Positions 8,947 through 17,099 of a stretch of DNA of 29,269 nucleotides are shown piece by piece. The notes under the pieces were generated by a model, which saw only the letters and a program-made list of their open reading frames with translations, ran no database searches and had not been told where the DNA came from. The stretch covers positions 1-29,269 of the forward strand of contig NZ_RIZI01000165.1 in NCBI RefSeq assembly GCF_003721225.1. Reading direction: 5' to 3'. The DNA is from Acidithiobacillus sulfuriphilus. GTDB lineage: Bacteria > Pseudomonadota > Gammaproteobacteria > Acidithiobacillales > Acidithiobacillaceae. The translations under genes were made by a program, and so were the position numbers. Position 1 is the stretch's first letter, and the number at the start of each line of letters is the position of its first letter.

Positions 8947-9105
8947 ATGGTCAGGCGTAGTGGATGGCCGTTGACAACGGCTGCGGGGCTGGTGGTGGGT
9001 AGCCGCAGTAGTGGCAGAGCCGCCGTTCCTGGCGCTAGCAGGGGTGGTTCAGGCAGTGCGGGCTACGGGCATGGCATGGATACCGGCTATTGGGGTGGGC
9101 GTTGA
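8947..9105 (+). CDS. Small glycine-rich ORF upstream of hupT (52 aa)
   Basis: I do not recognise this protein. A perfect AAGGAGGT lies 5 bases before the ATG. The 52-aa product starts MVRRSGWPLTTAAGLVVGS, is rich in Gly, Ser and Arg, and ends GYGHGMDTGYWGGR; it has no cysteine. The stop (TGA 9103-9105) overlaps a TTG start candidate of hupT, so it may couple hupT translation. The frame is open back to a TTG at 8884, but that start has no ribosome-binding site. Codon choice (AGT, AGG, AGA, ACA) is less biased than in neighbouring genes, so it may be a leader peptide, a young gene or not a functional protein. Confidence 0.4.
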   Translation: MVRRSGWPLTTAAGLVVGSRSSGRAAVPGASRGGSGSAGYGHGMDTGYWGGR

Positions 9106-10424
9106 GCGACGTCTTGCCTTTCGCTGCACAAGAGACAGCGTGGATCGAGGTGATCCACAAGATGGATGAGACCTATGCCGATCTCGTCCGCTATCAAGTG
9201 GAACTGGAGAAGAAGAACGTCGCCCTGGAAGAGGCGCAACATTTCCTTGCCAGTATCCTCGCCTCCATGACGGACGTACTCATTGTCTGCGATCTTACGG
9301 GCGCCATCCAGCAGGTGAACCGGGCACTGGAAGACCTGACCGGGTTGTCGGCAGATCAGTTGCTGGGCCGCCCTTTCCAATCCCTTTTTACCAAGGACAG
9401 TCAACTGCTGGTCGACGGCTTCGCGCAGTGCATCCGCGACAAGGCCATACATGATTGCGTATTGCAGTTGCGCGGTCGCGATGAACCAGTCCCGGTGGAC
9501 ATCAACTGCACATCCCGCTATGACCATCGGAAGCGCTTGGTGGGCATGGTACTCCTGGGCCGGCCGGTTGGCGAGTTGCACAAGGCGTATCGGGCCTTGA
9601 ACCAGGCTCACACCGAGTTGAAGACGGCCCAGAAACAATTAGTGCAGTCGGAAAAAATGGCCTCCCTCGGTCGCCTAGTGGCTGGGGTGGCCCATGAACT
9701 GAACAATCCCATCAGTTTTATCTACGGCAACGTCCATGCGCTGGATCGCTACGCCCGGCGGCTAGCCCGCTACATTGCCTTCTTCCATGAGCAGGGTCCG
9801 GGGGCGGATCAGGATCGGCTGCGGGGAGAGTTGCGCATCGACCGCATTCTCGACGACCTGTCTCCCCTTATCACCGGCACCATGGAGGGGGCCGAACGGG
9901 TGCGGGATATTGTCCAGGGATTACGTCAGTTTTCATCCGGGAAGCAGGGGGAATACGCGCTCTTCGACGTGGAGCCGGTATTACGGCGGGCAGTGCATTG
10001 GGTCAGCAAAGGCGGCCCGGAATCCCTGGAGGTGGATTACGATCTGCCCGCGTCGCTGCGGGTGTTCGGCCATGCCGGCCAGATCCAGCAGGTTCTGATG
10101 AACCTTGTGCAGAACGCATTAGATGCGATGGCCGGCATGGAGCACCCGCACCTAAAGATCCGCGGTGGCGAGGAGGAAGGCGGGGTCTGGCTGCAAGTCC
10201 GCGACTTCGGCCCTGGCATTGCCGAGGCTGATCTGGTGCAGATCTTTGACCCTTTTTTTACTACTAAGCCCGTAGGTTCTGGCACGGGCCTGGGGTTGGC
10301 AATCAGTTACGGCATTGTCAACGAGCACGGCGGGCGCCTGGAGGCACACAATCACCCCCAGGGTGGCGCGATGTTCCGCCTGGATCTGCCCTCTCTTCGC
10401 CCTGGGGATAGCGTTGGGGGTTGA
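9102..10424 (+). CDS. hupT: HupT/HoxJ-type sensor histidine kinase
   Basis: HupT is the cytoplasmic kinase that receives the H2 signal from HupUV and acts on HupR. The 440-aa product shows an N-terminal helix typical of HupT (TAWIEVIHKMDETYADLV), a PAS domain at about residues 45-155, a coiled linker, the H-box VAGVAHELNNPISF with phospho-acceptor His198, and an HATPase domain with NLVQNALDA (N box), DFGPGI (G1), FDPFFTTK (F box) and GTGLGLAIS (G2). No membrane segment is seen. Two TTG starts compete, 9090 and 9102; I prefer 9102 because it overlaps the previous stop (TTGA) and fits the family N terminus. hupU follows 4 bases after the stop. Confidence 0.9.
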   Translation: MSDVLPFAAQETAWIEVIHKMDETYADLVRYQVELEKKNVALEEAQHFLASILASMTDVLIVCDLTGAIQQVNRALEDLTGLSADQLLGRPFQSLFTKDSQLLVDGFAQCIRDKAIHDCVLQLRGRDEPVPVDINCTSRYDHRKRLVGMVLLGRPVGELHKAYRALNQAHTELKTAQKQLVQSEKMASLGRLVAGVAHELNNPISFIYGNVHALDRYARRLARYIAFFHEQGPGADQDRLRGELRIDRILDDLSPLITGTMEGAERVRDIVQGLRQFSSGKQGEYALFDVEPVLRRAVHWVSKGGPESLEVDYDLPASLRVFGHAGQIQQVLMNLVQNALDAMAGMEHPHLKIRGGEEEGGVWLQVRDFGPGIAEADLVQIFDPFFTTKPVGSGTGLGLAISYGIVNEHGGRLEAHNHPQGGAMFRLDLPSLRPGDSVGG

Positions 10425-10428
10425 ATCC

Positions 10429-11466
10429 ATGAGATTGGCGAACGCCGAAGAAAGCGGGCGGGGAATGAAGGTACTGTGGCTGCAATCCGGAGGTTGTGGT
10501 GGATGCAGCATGTCTTTGCTCTGCGCCGAGGGACCGGATCTTATCAGTTCATTGGAACTGGCGGGCATTCGTCTGCTTTGGCATCCTTCCCTAAGCGAGG
10601 CCAGCGCTCACGAACTGGTCGATTTACTAGAAGCTATCGTTGCCGGCGATGAGCCCCTCGACATTTTGTGTATTGAAGGATCGCTCTTGCGCGGTCCGCA
10701 CAAGACCGGACGCTTCCATGTACTGGCCGGCACGGATGTGCCTATGATCGATTGGGTACGGCGGTTGGCGGCTAGGGCGCGGTATTGCGTGGGAGTGGGT
10801 ACTTGTGCCGCCTTTGGCGGCATGACAACGGCCGGCCCTAATCCCACTGACGCCTGCGGTTTGCAGTACGACGGCAGCCAGATGGGTGGTGCCCTCGGGG
10901 CTGGCTATCGCAGCCTGGAGAACTTGCCAGTGGTCAACATCGCCGGTTGCCCAGTGCATCCCAACTGGGTGATTGATACCTTCATGCTTCTGGCGGAGGG
11001 TGAAATGGACGCCAGTGCCTTGGACGAATTCGGACGGCCACGCCTTTATGCGGACCATCTTGTCCACCATGGCTGTCCACGCAACGAATTTTATGAATAT
11101 AAGGCCAGTGCACAAGAGCATTCCCAGTTGGGGTGCCTGATGGAACACCTGGGCTGTTTGGGTACCCAGGCCCATGCCGACTGCAACACCCGGTTATGGA
11201 ATGGTGCGGGTTCCTGCATTCGCGGCGGCTATGCCTGTATCAACTGCACGGCCCCGGAATTCGAGGAGCCAGGCCATGCCTTCCAGTACACCCCCAAGAT
11301 CGCAGGTATTCCCGTAGGGCTTCCCACGGACATGCCCAAGGCCTGGTTTGTTGCCCTATCCTCCCTGGCCAAGGCGGCTACCCCGGAACGCCTGAGGCGT
11401 AACGCGGTCGCTGATCATACCGTGGTGCCGCCGGGCGGCAAGGCCCCGCGGGGCGGCAAAATCTGA
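10429..11466 (+). CDS. hupU: Regulatory [NiFe] hydrogenase small subunit HupU/HoxB
   Basis: This is the Fe-S subunit of the H2 sensor. The 345-aa product has the cluster motif LWLQSGGCGGCSMSLL (Cys23, Cys26), GVGTCAAFGGM, NIAGCPVHPNW and the C-terminal cluster ligands (HHGCPRNEFYEY, LGCLGTQAHADCNTRLWNG, CIRGGYACINCTAPEFE). It has no Tat signal peptide and no C-terminal anchor, unlike hupS downstream, so it stays in the cytoplasm. The proximal site has the standard cysteines only. The frame is open from further upstream inside hupT; the ATG at 10429 sits 4 bases after the hupT stop with GGGGG upstream. An internal ATG at 10465, closer to the conserved WLQSGG, is a possible alternative. Confidence 0.92.
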   Translation: MRLANAEESGRGMKVLWLQSGGCGGCSMSLLCAEGPDLISSLELAGIRLLWHPSLSEASAHELVDLLEAIVAGDEPLDILCIEGSLLRGPHKTGRFHVLAGTDVPMIDWVRRLAARARYCVGVGTCAAFGGMTTAGPNPTDACGLQYDGSQMGGALGAGYRSLENLPVVNIAGCPVHPNWVIDTFMLLAEGEMDASALDEFGRPRLYADHLVHHGCPRNEFYEYKASAQEHSQLGCLMEHLGCLGTQAHADCNTRLWNGAGSCIRGGYACINCTAPEFEEPGHAFQYTPKIAGIPVGLPTDMPKAWFVALSSLAKAATPERLRRNAVADHTVVPPGGKAPRGGKI

Positions 11467-11485
11467 TGGACCAGGCGCGCGTATC

Positions 11486-11493
11486 AAGGAGGT
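11486..11493 (+). promoter_or_regulatory. Strong ribosome-binding site of hupV
   Basis: AAGGAGGT lies 6 bases before the hupV ATG, in the 33-base gap after hupU. It fixes the start of hupV and would let the large subunit be translated at least as well as hupU. Confidence 0.7.
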
Positions 11494-11499
11494 GAAATC

Positions 11500-12948
11500 A
11501 TGTCCAGGATAGTCGTTGGTCCCTTCAACCGCGTTGAGGGAGACCTGGAGCTTCGTCTGGACATCGAGGCAGGGCAGGTGCGCGAGGCTTGGGTCAATGT
11601 CCCCCTGTATCGGGGGTTCGAGCAGATCCTGGCTGGAAAGGTTCCTATGGATGCCCTGGCGATCACCCCTCGTATCTGCGGGATCTGTTCCGTCGCACAG
11701 TCCGCCGCGGCCGCAGGCGCCTTGGCGGACGCCCAGGATATTGCTATGCCGCCCAATGGTGCTGTTGCCGCCAACCTGATCCTGGCCGCCGAGAACTTGG
11801 CAGATCACTTCACGCATTTTTATTTGTTCTTTATGCCCGACTTCGCTCGCCCCATCTACGCGGATGCGCCTTGGTACCCCACAATCAGTGATCGCTTCCA
11901 GGCCATGGCCGGCAGCGCGGCCCGGGAAGTGCTCGCGGCCCGCACCGGTCTCCTCCATCTCACCGGGCTCCTAGCCGGCAAGTGGCCCCACACGCTGGCT
12001 ATTCAACCTGGAGGGACGACGTGCGCCGTGGCAGCCCATGAGCGTGCGCACCTGTCGGCTATCCTCGCCGGGTTCCGGCTTTATTTGGAAACCAAGACCT
12101 TTGGCGACCGCCTAGAGGCCATCGCGGCCATCGACAGCATGGATGAACTGCGCGCATGGATGGCCGCTCGCCCGCCTCATGCTAGTGACTTCGCCATGTT
12201 CTTGCATCTGGCCGATCATTTGTGTCTGGAGAGGCTAGGTCGGGCGACCGATCGCTTTATGAGTTATGGCGCCTACCGGCAGGATGGCGGACACCTTTTC
12301 GCGGCGGGGGTCTGGGACGGTGGGGTAGGGGACTTGGCCGTGGAGGCCATCACCGAAGACATCAGCCACGCCTGGATGAGCGGTACCGCCGAACCTATCC
12401 ATCCCCGCAATGGGGTCACCTTGCCCGATGCAGAACGGCCCCAGGCATACACTTGGTGCAAGGCCCCGCGACTGGGAGGCAAGGTGGTGGAGGTCGGAGC
12501 GCTGGCGCGACAGATGGTGGATGGTCACCCACTGATCCAAGATTTGGTAGCCCATTCGGGCGGCAATGTGCGTAACCGCGTCATCGCCAGGCTTCTGGAG
12601 CTGGCCCGGGTGCTCATCGCCATGGAACATTGGGTACGCGCCATCCGTCCTGGTGCACCCTTTTGCCATAGCGGCGCGATGCCGGACGAGGCCGAGGGCG
12701 TCGGTTTGGTGGAGGCCGCCAGAGGCGGCCTGGGCCACTGGCTACGGATTCAAGACGGTCGGATACTTACTTACCAGATTGTCGCGCCCACCACCTGGAA
12801 CTTCTCCCCCCGCGACCGGAACGGCGTTCCCGGTGCGCTAGAACAGGCCCTGGTGGGCGCCCCGGTGCGCCCCGGCGAACGATCACCCATTGCGGTGCAG
12901 CACATCGTGCGTTCATTCGATCCGTGCATGGTATGCACGGTCCATTGA
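11500..12948 (+). CDS. hupV: Regulatory [NiFe] hydrogenase large subunit HupV/HoxC
   Basis: This is the catalytic subunit of the H2 sensor, 482 aa. Nickel ligands are in RICGICSVAQ (Cys60, Cys63) and at the C terminus in DPCMVC (Cys476, Cys479). The protein ends three residues after the last ligand (TVH), so there is no cleavable C-terminal extension; lack of endoprotease processing is characteristic of HupV/HoxC sensor hydrogenases. The gene therefore does not need HupD, but it still needs the hyp genes for its metal centre. H2 binding here is expected to change HupT activity. A perfect Shine-Dalgarno supports the ATG at 11500. The last codons form the 5' arm of a terminator. Confidence 0.94.
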   Translation: MSRIVVGPFNRVEGDLELRLDIEAGQVREAWVNVPLYRGFEQILAGKVPMDALAITPRICGICSVAQSAAAAGALADAQDIAMPPNGAVAANLILAAENLADHFTHFYLFFMPDFARPIYADAPWYPTISDRFQAMAGSAAREVLAARTGLLHLTGLLAGKWPHTLAIQPGGTTCAVAAHERAHLSAILAGFRLYLETKTFGDRLEAIAAIDSMDELRAWMAARPPHASDFAMFLHLADHLCLERLGRATDRFMSYGAYRQDGGHLFAAGVWDGGVGDLAVEAITEDISHAWMSGTAEPIHPRNGVTLPDAERPQAYTWCKAPRLGGKVVEVGALARQMVDGHPLIQDLVAHSGGNVRNRVIARLLELARVLIAMEHWVRAIRPGAPFCHSGAMPDEAEGVGLVEAARGGLGHWLRIQDGRILTYQIVAPTTWNFSPRDRNGVPGALEQALVGAPVRPGERSPIAVQHIVRSFDPCMVCTVH

Positions 12949-12958
12949 ATTGTTTTTT
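12915..12958 (+). terminator. Intrinsic terminator folded from the last hupV codons
   Basis: An inner 8-bp stem (CCGTGCAT 12922-12929 with ATGCACGG 12933-12940, loop GGT) sits on an outer 7-bp stem (12915-12921 with 12944-12950, one G-U pair), with a 3-base bulge on the 3' side. TGTTTTTT (12951-12958) follows directly. The 5' arm and loop are the codons for the nickel-binding DPCMVC motif, and the stop codon lies in the 3' arm. It should separate hupTUV from the hupS operon. Confidence 0.65.
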
Positions 12959-12959
12959 A

Positions 12960-13250
12960 AGAGCAAGGATATTCTCAAATTCCACCAATCGGCTGAAAGG
13001 CAACCCGACCACGGTTTCCGAAAGGTCCTGGGTGGAATAGCAGAAGCTGCAGCGTTACGGCATCCGTTTACCTTCATGGGCGTCTTCGGCCATTCCCGGC
13101 GGACCCGCTCACCATTTGCAACTGCCTCCAGGTAATCTTGCAAACCGCAACATTTCCGCCATGGCCGTTCTTGGTCATATAGGCGAGCAGATCGTATTTC
13201 TCCGCGCCCCTATCCGGTATCGAAAAGTAACATAGAGCTTGGTATGTGAT
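12960..13250 (-). pseudogene. Possible decayed gene on the minus strand
   Basis: The minus strand reads like protein in pieces that change frame. One frame gives EKYDLLAYMTKNGHGGNVAV up to about 13145, the next continues with DYLEAVANGERVRREWPKT from about 13140, and a third gives DLSETVVGLPFSRLVEFEN near 12970-13030. A one-base loss near 13140 would join the first two. No start, ribosome-binding site or family could be recognised, so this may be chance in GC-rich DNA. If real, it is a gene broken by frameshifts. Confidence 0.25.
13116..13143. repeat. Paired TTGCAA boxes upstream of the hupS promoter
   Basis: TTGCAA occurs at 13116-13121 and again at 13138-13143, start-to-start 22 bases, about two helical turns. 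Each box is itself palindromic. They lie roughly 240-270 bases before the predicted transcription start. HupR of Rhodobacter capsulatus binds TTG-N5-CAA; these boxes have no 5-base spacer, so the link to HupR is only a suggestion. Confidence 0.3.
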
Positions 13251-13328
13251 AAGAAACATTTCATATCCCGCTTCATCTGGTATACAGGTTTCCATACGGC
13301 ACCAGCCAATAAAAATATAGTTGTTTAT

Positions 13329-13341
13329 AATCAATATATTA
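13329..13341 (+). promoter_or_regulatory. IHF binding site upstream of hupS
   Basis: The 13 bases match the IHF core consensus WATCAA-N4-TTR at every defined position (AATCAA, TATA, TTA). The site lies in an AT-rich block, 17 bases before the -24 element. IHF bending at this kind of position brings a distant activator to sigma-54 polymerase, and IHF acts at hupS promoters in other hup systems. Confidence 0.65.
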
Positions 13342-13357
13342 TAAATATTATATGGAA

Positions 13358-13373
13358 TGGTCCGCTTTTTGCT
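13358..13373 (+). promoter_or_regulatory. Sigma-54 (-24/-12) promoter of the hupS operon
   Basis: TGGTCCG then TTGCT gives the invariant GG (13359-13360) and GC (13371-13372) with exactly 10 bases between; consensus is TGGCACG-N4-TTGCW, with a full match in the -12 part and 5 of 7 in the -24 part. Transcription would start near 13384, about 58 bases before the hupS ATG. The GAFTGA-containing HupR encoded downstream is the natural activator. Confidence 0.75.
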
Positions 13374-13441
13374 AATGTCAATGGCGATATGGATGCCGGC
13401 TTCCTGCTGCCGGACAACCAAGATAAAAGGGAGGATGTGCA

Positions 13442-14578
13442 ATGCCGGAGACAGAAACTTTTTACGAGGTGCTGCGTGCGCAAGGGATTACCCGTCGTAG
13501 TTTCCTGAAGTTCTGCAGCCTTACCGCCGCTGCCTTGGGTTTGGGGCCAGACTACGTGGGCCAGATCGCTTACGCCATGGAGACCAAGCCCCGCATTCCC
13601 GTGCTGTGGATGCACGGGCTAGAGTGTACGTGCTGTTCGGAGTCATTTATCCGTTCCGGGCACCCGCTGGCCAAGGATGTCATCCTGAAGATGATCTCGC
13701 TGGATTATGACGATACCCTCATGGCCTCAGCGGGCTATCAGGCCGAGGCCATCCTGGATGAGATCCCCAGAAAATATCCGGGAGAATATATCCTGGCGGT
13801 GGAAGGCAACCCACCGTTGAACGAGGATGGGATGTACTGCATCGTCGGCGGCAAGCCTTTCGTGGAGAAACTCAAGAGTGTGGCCGCCAACGCCAAGGCG
13901 GTTATCGCCTGGGGGGCCTGCGCCTCCTGGGGATGTGTACAGGCCGCTCATCCCAATCCCACCGCCGCCACGCCCATCGACAAGGTCATCACGAACAAAC
14001 CCATTATCAAGGTTCCCGGTTGCCCGCCCATCGCCGAAGTGATGACCGGGGTCATCACTTACATGCTTACCTTTGGCCGCGTACCGGAGCTTGATGGGCG
14101 GGGCCGGCCGCTCATGTTCTATAGCCAGCGGATCCATGACAAGTGCTATCGCCGCCCCCACTTTGATGCCGGGGAGTATGTGGAATCCTGGGATGACCAA
14201 GGGGCCCGTGAGGGATATTGCCTCTACAAGATGGGCTGCAAAGGACCAACGACTTACAACGCCTGCTCGACGGTCCGCTGGAATGGTGGGGTGTCATTCC
14301 CCATCCAGTCTGGGCACGGCTGCATTGGTTGCTCGGAGGAGGGGTTCTGGGACAACGGACCCTTTTACAGCCGTCTCTCCGATGTCCACGGTTTCGGGAT
14401 CGAGGCCAATGCCGACAAGATCGGAGGCGTGGTGGCCGGGGTGGTCGGGGCCGGGGTGGCGGTGCATGCGGGGGTCAGCGCAGTGATGCGGGCGCGAAAT
14501 AAATCCCATAAGGGCGACGCATCCGGCTCTGATCAATCCACGGGAAAAGATAAGGGACACCAGGGGGATCAACAATGA
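13442..14578 (+). CDS. hupS: Uptake [NiFe] hydrogenase small subunit HupS/HyaA
   Basis: This electron-transfer subunit carries three Fe-S clusters and is exported folded with HupL. The 378-aa precursor has a Tat signal (ITRRSFLKF, Arg18-Arg19) with likely cleavage after AYA at residue 45. The mature numbering then gives cysteines 17, 19, 20, 115, 120 and 149, exactly the six ligands of the O2-tolerant proximal [4Fe-3S] cluster of E. coli Hyd-1 (LECTCCSES and WGACASWGC). Distal and medial cluster motifs follow ([31 protein letters not shown]). A hydrophobic helix at about 328-350 anchors it to the membrane. The stop overlaps the hupL ATG. Strong match to group 1d enzymes. Confidence 0.96.
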   Translation: MPETETFYEVLRAQGITRRSFLKFCSLTAAALGLGPDYVGQIAYAMETKPRIPVLWMHGLECTCCSESFIRSGHPLAKDVILKMISLDYDDTLMASAGYQAEAILDEIPRKYPGEYILAVEGNPPLNEDGMYCIVGGKPFVEKLKSVAANAKAVIAWGACASWGCVQAAHPNPTAATPIDKVITNKPIIKVPGCPPIAEVMTGVITYMLTFGRVPELDGRGRPLMFYSQRIHDKCYRRPHFDAGEYVESWDDQGAREGYCLYKMGCKGPTTYNACSTVRWNGGVSFPIQSGHGCIGCSEEGFWDNGPFYSRLSDVHGFGIEANADKIGGVVAGVVGAGVAVHAGVSAVMRARNKSHKGDASGSDQSTGKDKGHQGDQQ

Positions 14579-16368
14579 CGACCACTACACCCAACGGTTT
14601 CGTCTTGGACAATAGCGGGCGCCGCATGGTGGTGGACCCGGTGACGCGCATTGAGGGCCACATGCGCTGCGAAGTCAACATCGACGATCAGAAGATCATC
14701 CGTAATGCGGTCTCCTCGGGCACCATGTGGCGGGGACTTGAGGTGATCCTTAAGGGGCGCGATCCCCGGGATGCCTGGGCCTTCTGCGAGCGCATCTGCG
14801 GAGTCTGTACTGGAACCCACGCCCTGACTTCGGTGCGGGCGGTGGAGGATGCCTTGGGCATCACCATCCCAGAGAATGCCAACACCATCCGCAACATGAT
14901 GCAGGCCACCCTCTGGGTCCACGACCATCTGGTTCATTTCTATCATCTGCACGCTCTGGATTGGGTGGACGTGGTAAATGCTTTGAAGGCAGACCCGAAG
15001 GCCACCAGCGCCTTGGCCCAAAGCATTTCACCCTGGCCCAACGCCTCGCCGGGCTACTTTCGCGACGTACAGAACCGGCTCATAAAATTCGTGGCCTCCG
15101 GGCAGCTCGGGCCGTTCATGAACGGCTACTGGGGTAATCCGGCGTACAAGCTGCCTCCCGAGGCCAACCTCATGGCCGTCACCCACTATCTGGAGGCGCT
15201 GGATTTCCAGAGGGAAATCGTGAAGATTCACACCGTATTTGGCGGCAAGAACCCGCACCCCAACTGGCTGGTGGGCGGGGTCGCCAGCGCCATTAACCTG
15301 GATGGCCCCATGGCCGCCGGCGCTCCCGTCAATATGGTGCAGCTCAACCTGGTTTCCTCCATCATCGACCGAACGATCGAGTTCGTTGATCAGGTCTATT
15401 TGCCAGACCTGCTGGCTATCGGATCTTTTTATAAGGATTGGCTATATGGGGGTGGGCTATCCGGCCACAATGTGCTCGCTTATGGTGATTTTCCAGACCG
15501 TGCCAACGATTACGGTCCCGATAACCTTTTGATCCCCCGCGGCGCCATCGTCAACGGCAACCTCAAGGAGGTGCTGGACGTAGACCTGCGCGATCCGGCT
15601 CAAGTGCAGGAGTTCGTCGACCATTCCTGGTACCGCTACCCCGATGAGAACGAAGGCCTCCACCCCTGGGTGGGCATCACCGACCCGAACTTCAAACTGG
15701 GGCCAAACACCAAGGGGACCAAGACCGATATCCAGCAACTTGACGAGGATGCCAAGTATTCCTGGATCAAAGCGCCGCGCTGGCGCGGCCATGCTATGGA
15801 GGTTGGTCCCCTATCCCGCTTCACCATCGGCTACGCGAAGGGTATTGCGGAATTCAAGGACCCGGTAGACAAAGTCCTCACCGATTTGGGCCTGCCCTTC
15901 GCCGCCCTCTTCTCCACTCTGGGGCGGACGGCGGCCCGTGGCCTGGAGGCATCATGGGCGGCCCACAAGCTGCGCTATTTCCATGACAAGCTCATGGCCA
16001 ATCTCAAGTCGGGCGACCTCAGTACCGCCAATATCCAGAAATGGGAGCCTTCCAGTTGGCCTAAGGAGGCCAAGGGTGTCGGCTTCGCGGAGGCCCCGCG
16101 TGGCGCCCTGGGCCACTGGGTGCACATCAAGGACGAGCGCATCGAGGCCTACCAGGCAGTAGTGCCAACCACCTGGAACGGCTCCCCTAGGGACACGGCG
16201 GGCAACATCGGAGCATTCGAGGCGTCGCTGCTGAATACACCCATGGCCGATCCGGAGCAGCCTGTGGAGATCTTGCGTACCCTGCACAGCTTCGATCCCT
16301 GCCTCGCCTGTTCCACTCATATCATGGGGCCGAGCGGCGAAGAATTGACCAAGGTACAGGTGCGTTAG
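14575..16368 (+). CDS. hupL: Uptake [NiFe] hydrogenase large subunit HupL/HyaB
   Basis: This subunit holds the Ni-Fe(CN)2CO site that oxidises H2 on the periplasmic side of the membrane. The 597-aa precursor has [16 protein letters not shown] at the start, ligands in [10 protein letters not shown] (Cys75, Cys78) and DPCLACSTH (Cys576, Cys579), and a 15-residue C-terminal tail after His582. The tail is cut off by the HupD protease once nickel is inserted, which is what the sensor subunit HupV lacks. The ATG overlaps the hupS stop (ATGA), so the subunits are probably made in equal amounts. Export relies on the Tat signal of HupS. Confidence 0.97.
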   Translation: MTTTTPNGFVLDNSGRRMVVDPVTRIEGHMRCEVNIDDQKIIRNAVSSGTMWRGLEVILKGRDPRDAWAFCERICGVCTGTHALTSVRAVEDALGITIPENANTIRNMMQATLWVHDHLVHFYHLHALDWVDVVNALKADPKATSALAQSISPWPNASPGYFRDVQNRLIKFVASGQLGPFMNGYWGNPAYKLPPEANLMAVTHYLEALDFQREIVKIHTVFGGKNPHPNWLVGGVASAINLDGPMAAGAPVNMVQLNLVSSIIDRTIEFVDQVYLPDLLAIGSFYKDWLYGGGLSGHNVLAYGDFPDRANDYGPDNLLIPRGAIVNGNLKEVLDVDLRDPAQVQEFVDHSWYRYPDENEGLHPWVGITDPNFKLGPNTKGTKTDIQQLDEDAKYSWIKAPRWRGHAMEVGPLSRFTIGYAKGIAEFKDPVDKVLTDLGLPFAALFSTLGRTAARGLEASWAAHKLRYFHDKLMANLKSGDLSTANIQKWEPSSWPKEAKGVGFAEAPRGALGHWVHIKDERIEAYQAVVPTTWNGSPRDTAGNIGAFEASLLNTPMADPEQPVEILRTLHSFDPCLACSTHIMGPSGEELTKVQVR

Positions 16369-16381
16369 AAGGAGATCAAAA

Positions 16382-17080
16382 ATGACTAGTCAAGAGCCCT
16401 CACAAACCGCATCAGCCGTATATGTCTATGAAGCACCCCTTCGCCTGTGGCACTGGATCAACGCTGGGGCCATCGTCGTACTCATGATCACCGGATATCT
16501 CATCGGTAATCCGCCGTGGCCTCTCCAGATTGGTCAACCGAGCAACCACTACCTCATGGGGGATGTCCGTTTTTTGCATTTTACCGCGGCCTATGTCTTC
16601 GCCATCGGCTTGCTGTTCCGCGTTTATTGGGCTTTCGTAGGGAACGCCCATGCGCGAGAACTGTTTATAGTGCCGATATGGAAAAAAACGTGGTGGCAGG
16701 GATTATGGCATGAAATACGGTGGTACCTTTTTCTTGACCGGAAACCGCGGAAATATATCGGGCACAATCCACTGGCACAATCGGCAATGTTCGGATTGTT
16801 TGTGGTAGGGGCCGTCTTCCAGATCATCACCGGTTTCGCCCTCTATGGCGAAGGAACGGGCTATGGTTCCTGGCAATATAACCTATTTACCAGTTGGGTG
16901 ATGCCACTATTCGGAAATAGCCAGAATGTCCATACCTGGCACCATTTGGGTATGTGGTATTTGGTAATCTTTGTCATTGCCCATGTCTACGTAGCAGTCC
17001 GGGAAGATATCATGTCGCAGCAGAGCATGGTGAGTACCATGGTTAGCGGCTGGCGCTATTTCAGGGGCGACCAGTCCTAA
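16382..17080 (+). CDS. hupC: Hydrogenase cytochrome b subunit HupC/HyaC
   Basis: This di-haem b-type cytochrome anchors HupSL and passes electrons to quinone. The 232-aa protein has four hydrophobic helices at about residues 20-42, 60-88, 130-158 and 185-212. Candidate haem histidines are in LRLWHWINAG, RFLHFTAAYV and HTWHHLGMWYLVIFVIAHVY. AAGGAG at 16369-16374 supports the ATG at 16382, 13 bases after hupL. The charged loop between helices 2 and 3 (PIWKKTWWQGLWHEIRWY) is typical of HyaC. Its presence shows that HupSL feeds a respiratory chain. Confidence 0.95.
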   Translation: MTSQEPSQTASAVYVYEAPLRLWHWINAGAIVVLMITGYLIGNPPWPLQIGQPSNHYLMGDVRFLHFTAAYVFAIGLLFRVYWAFVGNAHARELFIVPIWKKTWWQGLWHEIRWYLFLDRKPRKYIGHNPLAQSAMFGLFVVGAVFQIITGFALYGEGTGYGSWQYNLFTSWVMPLFGNSQNVHTWHHLGMWYLVIFVIAHVYVAVREDIMSQQSMVSTMVSGWRYFRGDQS

Positions 17081-17099
17081 CCGAACGGGAGACGAACGC

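Larger units (their letters stand above)
12949..13441. other. 493-base control region between hupV and hupS
   Basis: There is no convincing + strand gene. From left to right the region holds the terminator T-tract, a minus-strand coding-like trace (about 12960-13250), two TTGCAA boxes 22 bases apart, an AT-rich block (13300-13355) with an IHF site, the sigma-54 promoter, and a leader of about 58 bases with a 5-bp hairpin (CCGGC 13396-13400, GCCGG 13409-13413) and the hupS ribosome-binding site (GGGAGG). Confidence 0.7.

Noticed and set aside
9071..9086. Sigma-54 promoter before hupT (TGGCATGGATACCGGC)
   Set aside because: The spacing from GG to GC is not 10 bases, and it lies only about 15-30 bases before the start codon.
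12949..13441. HupR site of the form TTG-N5-CAA as in Rhodobacter capsulatus
   Set aside because: I scanned the region and found no exact copy with 5 bases between; only TTGCAA boxes and wider spacings occur.
13239..13508. 89-codon + strand open frame across the hupS start
   Set aside because: It crosses the sigma-54 promoter, runs into hupS in another frame and has no ribosome-binding site.
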